DNA of 14,846 nucleotides from CAKSST01 sp045535505 (GTDB taxonomy: Bacteria > Bacillota > Clostridia > Oscillospirales > Acutalibacteraceae), in the NCBI GenBank assembly GCA_045535505.1, contig JAZSLU010000025.1, positions 1 through 14,846 on the forward strand. The letters run 5' to 3'. A program made the translations under genes and the position numbers. Below the pieces are notes generated by a model. The model saw nothing but the letters and a program-made list of their open reading frames with translations. It was not told where the DNA came from and did not search any database. Every line of letters begins with the position of its first letter. The first letter of the stretch is position 1. This document shows positions 14,588 through 14,846 of this stretch, piece by piece.

Positions 14588-14660
14588 ACCGTATTAGCTC
14601 AGCGGATAGAGCGCCCTTCTCAAAAAGGGGTAGTCGCGGGTTCAAATCCCGCATACGAAT
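14588..14660 (+). tRNA. Class-I tRNA-like gene, anticodon triplet CAA, incomplete acceptor stem
   Basis: The cloverleaf is well formed: D-arm GCTC-AGCGGATA-GAGC, anticodon stem CCCTT/AGGGG with loop CTCAAAA (CAA at 14621-14623), 5-base variable loop TAGTC, and T-arm GCGGG-TTCAAAT-CCCGC. Only five acceptor pairs form: ACCGTAT against ATACGAA leaves the two outer pairs unmatched. There is no encoded CCA. CAA would read the leucine codon UUG, but leucine tRNAs have a long variable arm and this one does not. The A20-type D-loop resembles tRNA-Arg. It is either a degenerate arginine-type tRNA or an odd tRNA of unclear charging. It follows a terminator and has no clear promoter of its own. Confidence 0.6.
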
Positions 14661-14846
14661 TCTATTCACATTTACGTGATTTATATATAATTTATTTACT
14701 GACGTCAAACGATTTTTGGGGCAATTAAAAACTCTCATTGGGCAAACAGACACGGTGACCGATTCTTACTGCCTTTAAGTTTCGGTTAAACTACAAAACT
14801 GTGTTCAGTATGAACATCCGTATTCGGATAAAGTTGCTTGTGGGAG
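14661..14846. other. Right-end stretch with no recognised gene
   Basis: No coding region with a ribosome binding site or recognisable protein is visible on either strand. A TATAAT occurs within TATATATAATTT near 14690 but lacks a matching -35 box. A small hairpin ATCCG-TATT-CGGAT lies at 14816-14829. The window ends before any further feature can be defined. Confidence 0.6.

Noticed and set aside
14217..14662. Two GAATTC sites bracketing the tRNA cluster, as if a cloned fragment
   Set aside because: GAATTC also occurs inside trmFO near 2182, and the sites are not linked to any vector sequence. Chance is sufficient.
14393..14728. A 111-codon plus-strand open frame across the tRNA genes
   Set aside because: Its translation contains the familiar false-protein pattern produced when tRNA genes are read as codons (a stretch ending GSNPA). 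The tRNA structures explain the sequence.

Overview
The window is AT-rich, compact bacterial DNA. It suggests a low-GC Firmicute of the class Clostridia, probably a gut Ruminococcaceae/Oscillospirales-type organism. This rests on the infC-rpmI-rplT cluster followed by a SpoU methylase, dprA, topA, trmFO and plsX, on AAGGAGG-type ribosome binding sites, and on the style of the serine tRNA. Twelve protein genes and one more regulator lie on the minus strand; only the tRNA cluster at the right end is on the plus strand. The genus is not resolved from sequence alone.

Layout, in the direction of transcription (right to left). A ComM-type Mg-chelatase ATPase (12602-14128) is followed by a Gfo/Idh/MocA oxidoreductase (11408-12418) with its own promoter, upstream repeat boxes and a strong terminator. 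Next come a WYL-domain regulator (10315-11298) and a serC-serA pair (7832-10080) behind a perfect TTGACA-17-TATAAT promoter. Then follows the translation operon infC-rpmI-rplT (6477-7621), with a consensus promoter, an attenuator-like leader and a likely AUC start codon for IF3. A hairpin terminator follows rplT. Beyond it is a tightly packed string: SpoU-family rRNA methylase, dprA, topA, trmFO and plsX (38-6414), with short gaps or overlaps that imply co-transcription.

The serine genes carry out the last oxidation/transamination steps from 3-phosphoglycerate to phosphoserine. The infC operon is probably autoregulated at the RNA level. The downstream string joins rRNA/tRNA modification, DNA uptake/recombination, supercoiling and phospholipid synthesis. 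DprA and ComM are both linked to natural transformation.

The right end (14223-14660) is the least ordinary part. A consensus plus-strand promoter precedes a 39-nt 5' half of a tRNA-Ser(CGA) with no matching 3' half, then a hairpin-rich spacer, then an intact tRNA-Ser(CGA). Last is a class-I tRNA-like gene whose anticodon triplet is CAA (Leu) but whose D-loop is arginine-like and whose acceptor stem is incomplete.

The left edge is technical: bases 1-33 match, from memory, the BGI/MGI sequencing adapter, so the contig ends artificially just after the plsX stop codon. I see no prophage, transposase, CRISPR array or defence island. Most of the window is housekeeping, and the tRNA locus is the best candidate for something undescribed.
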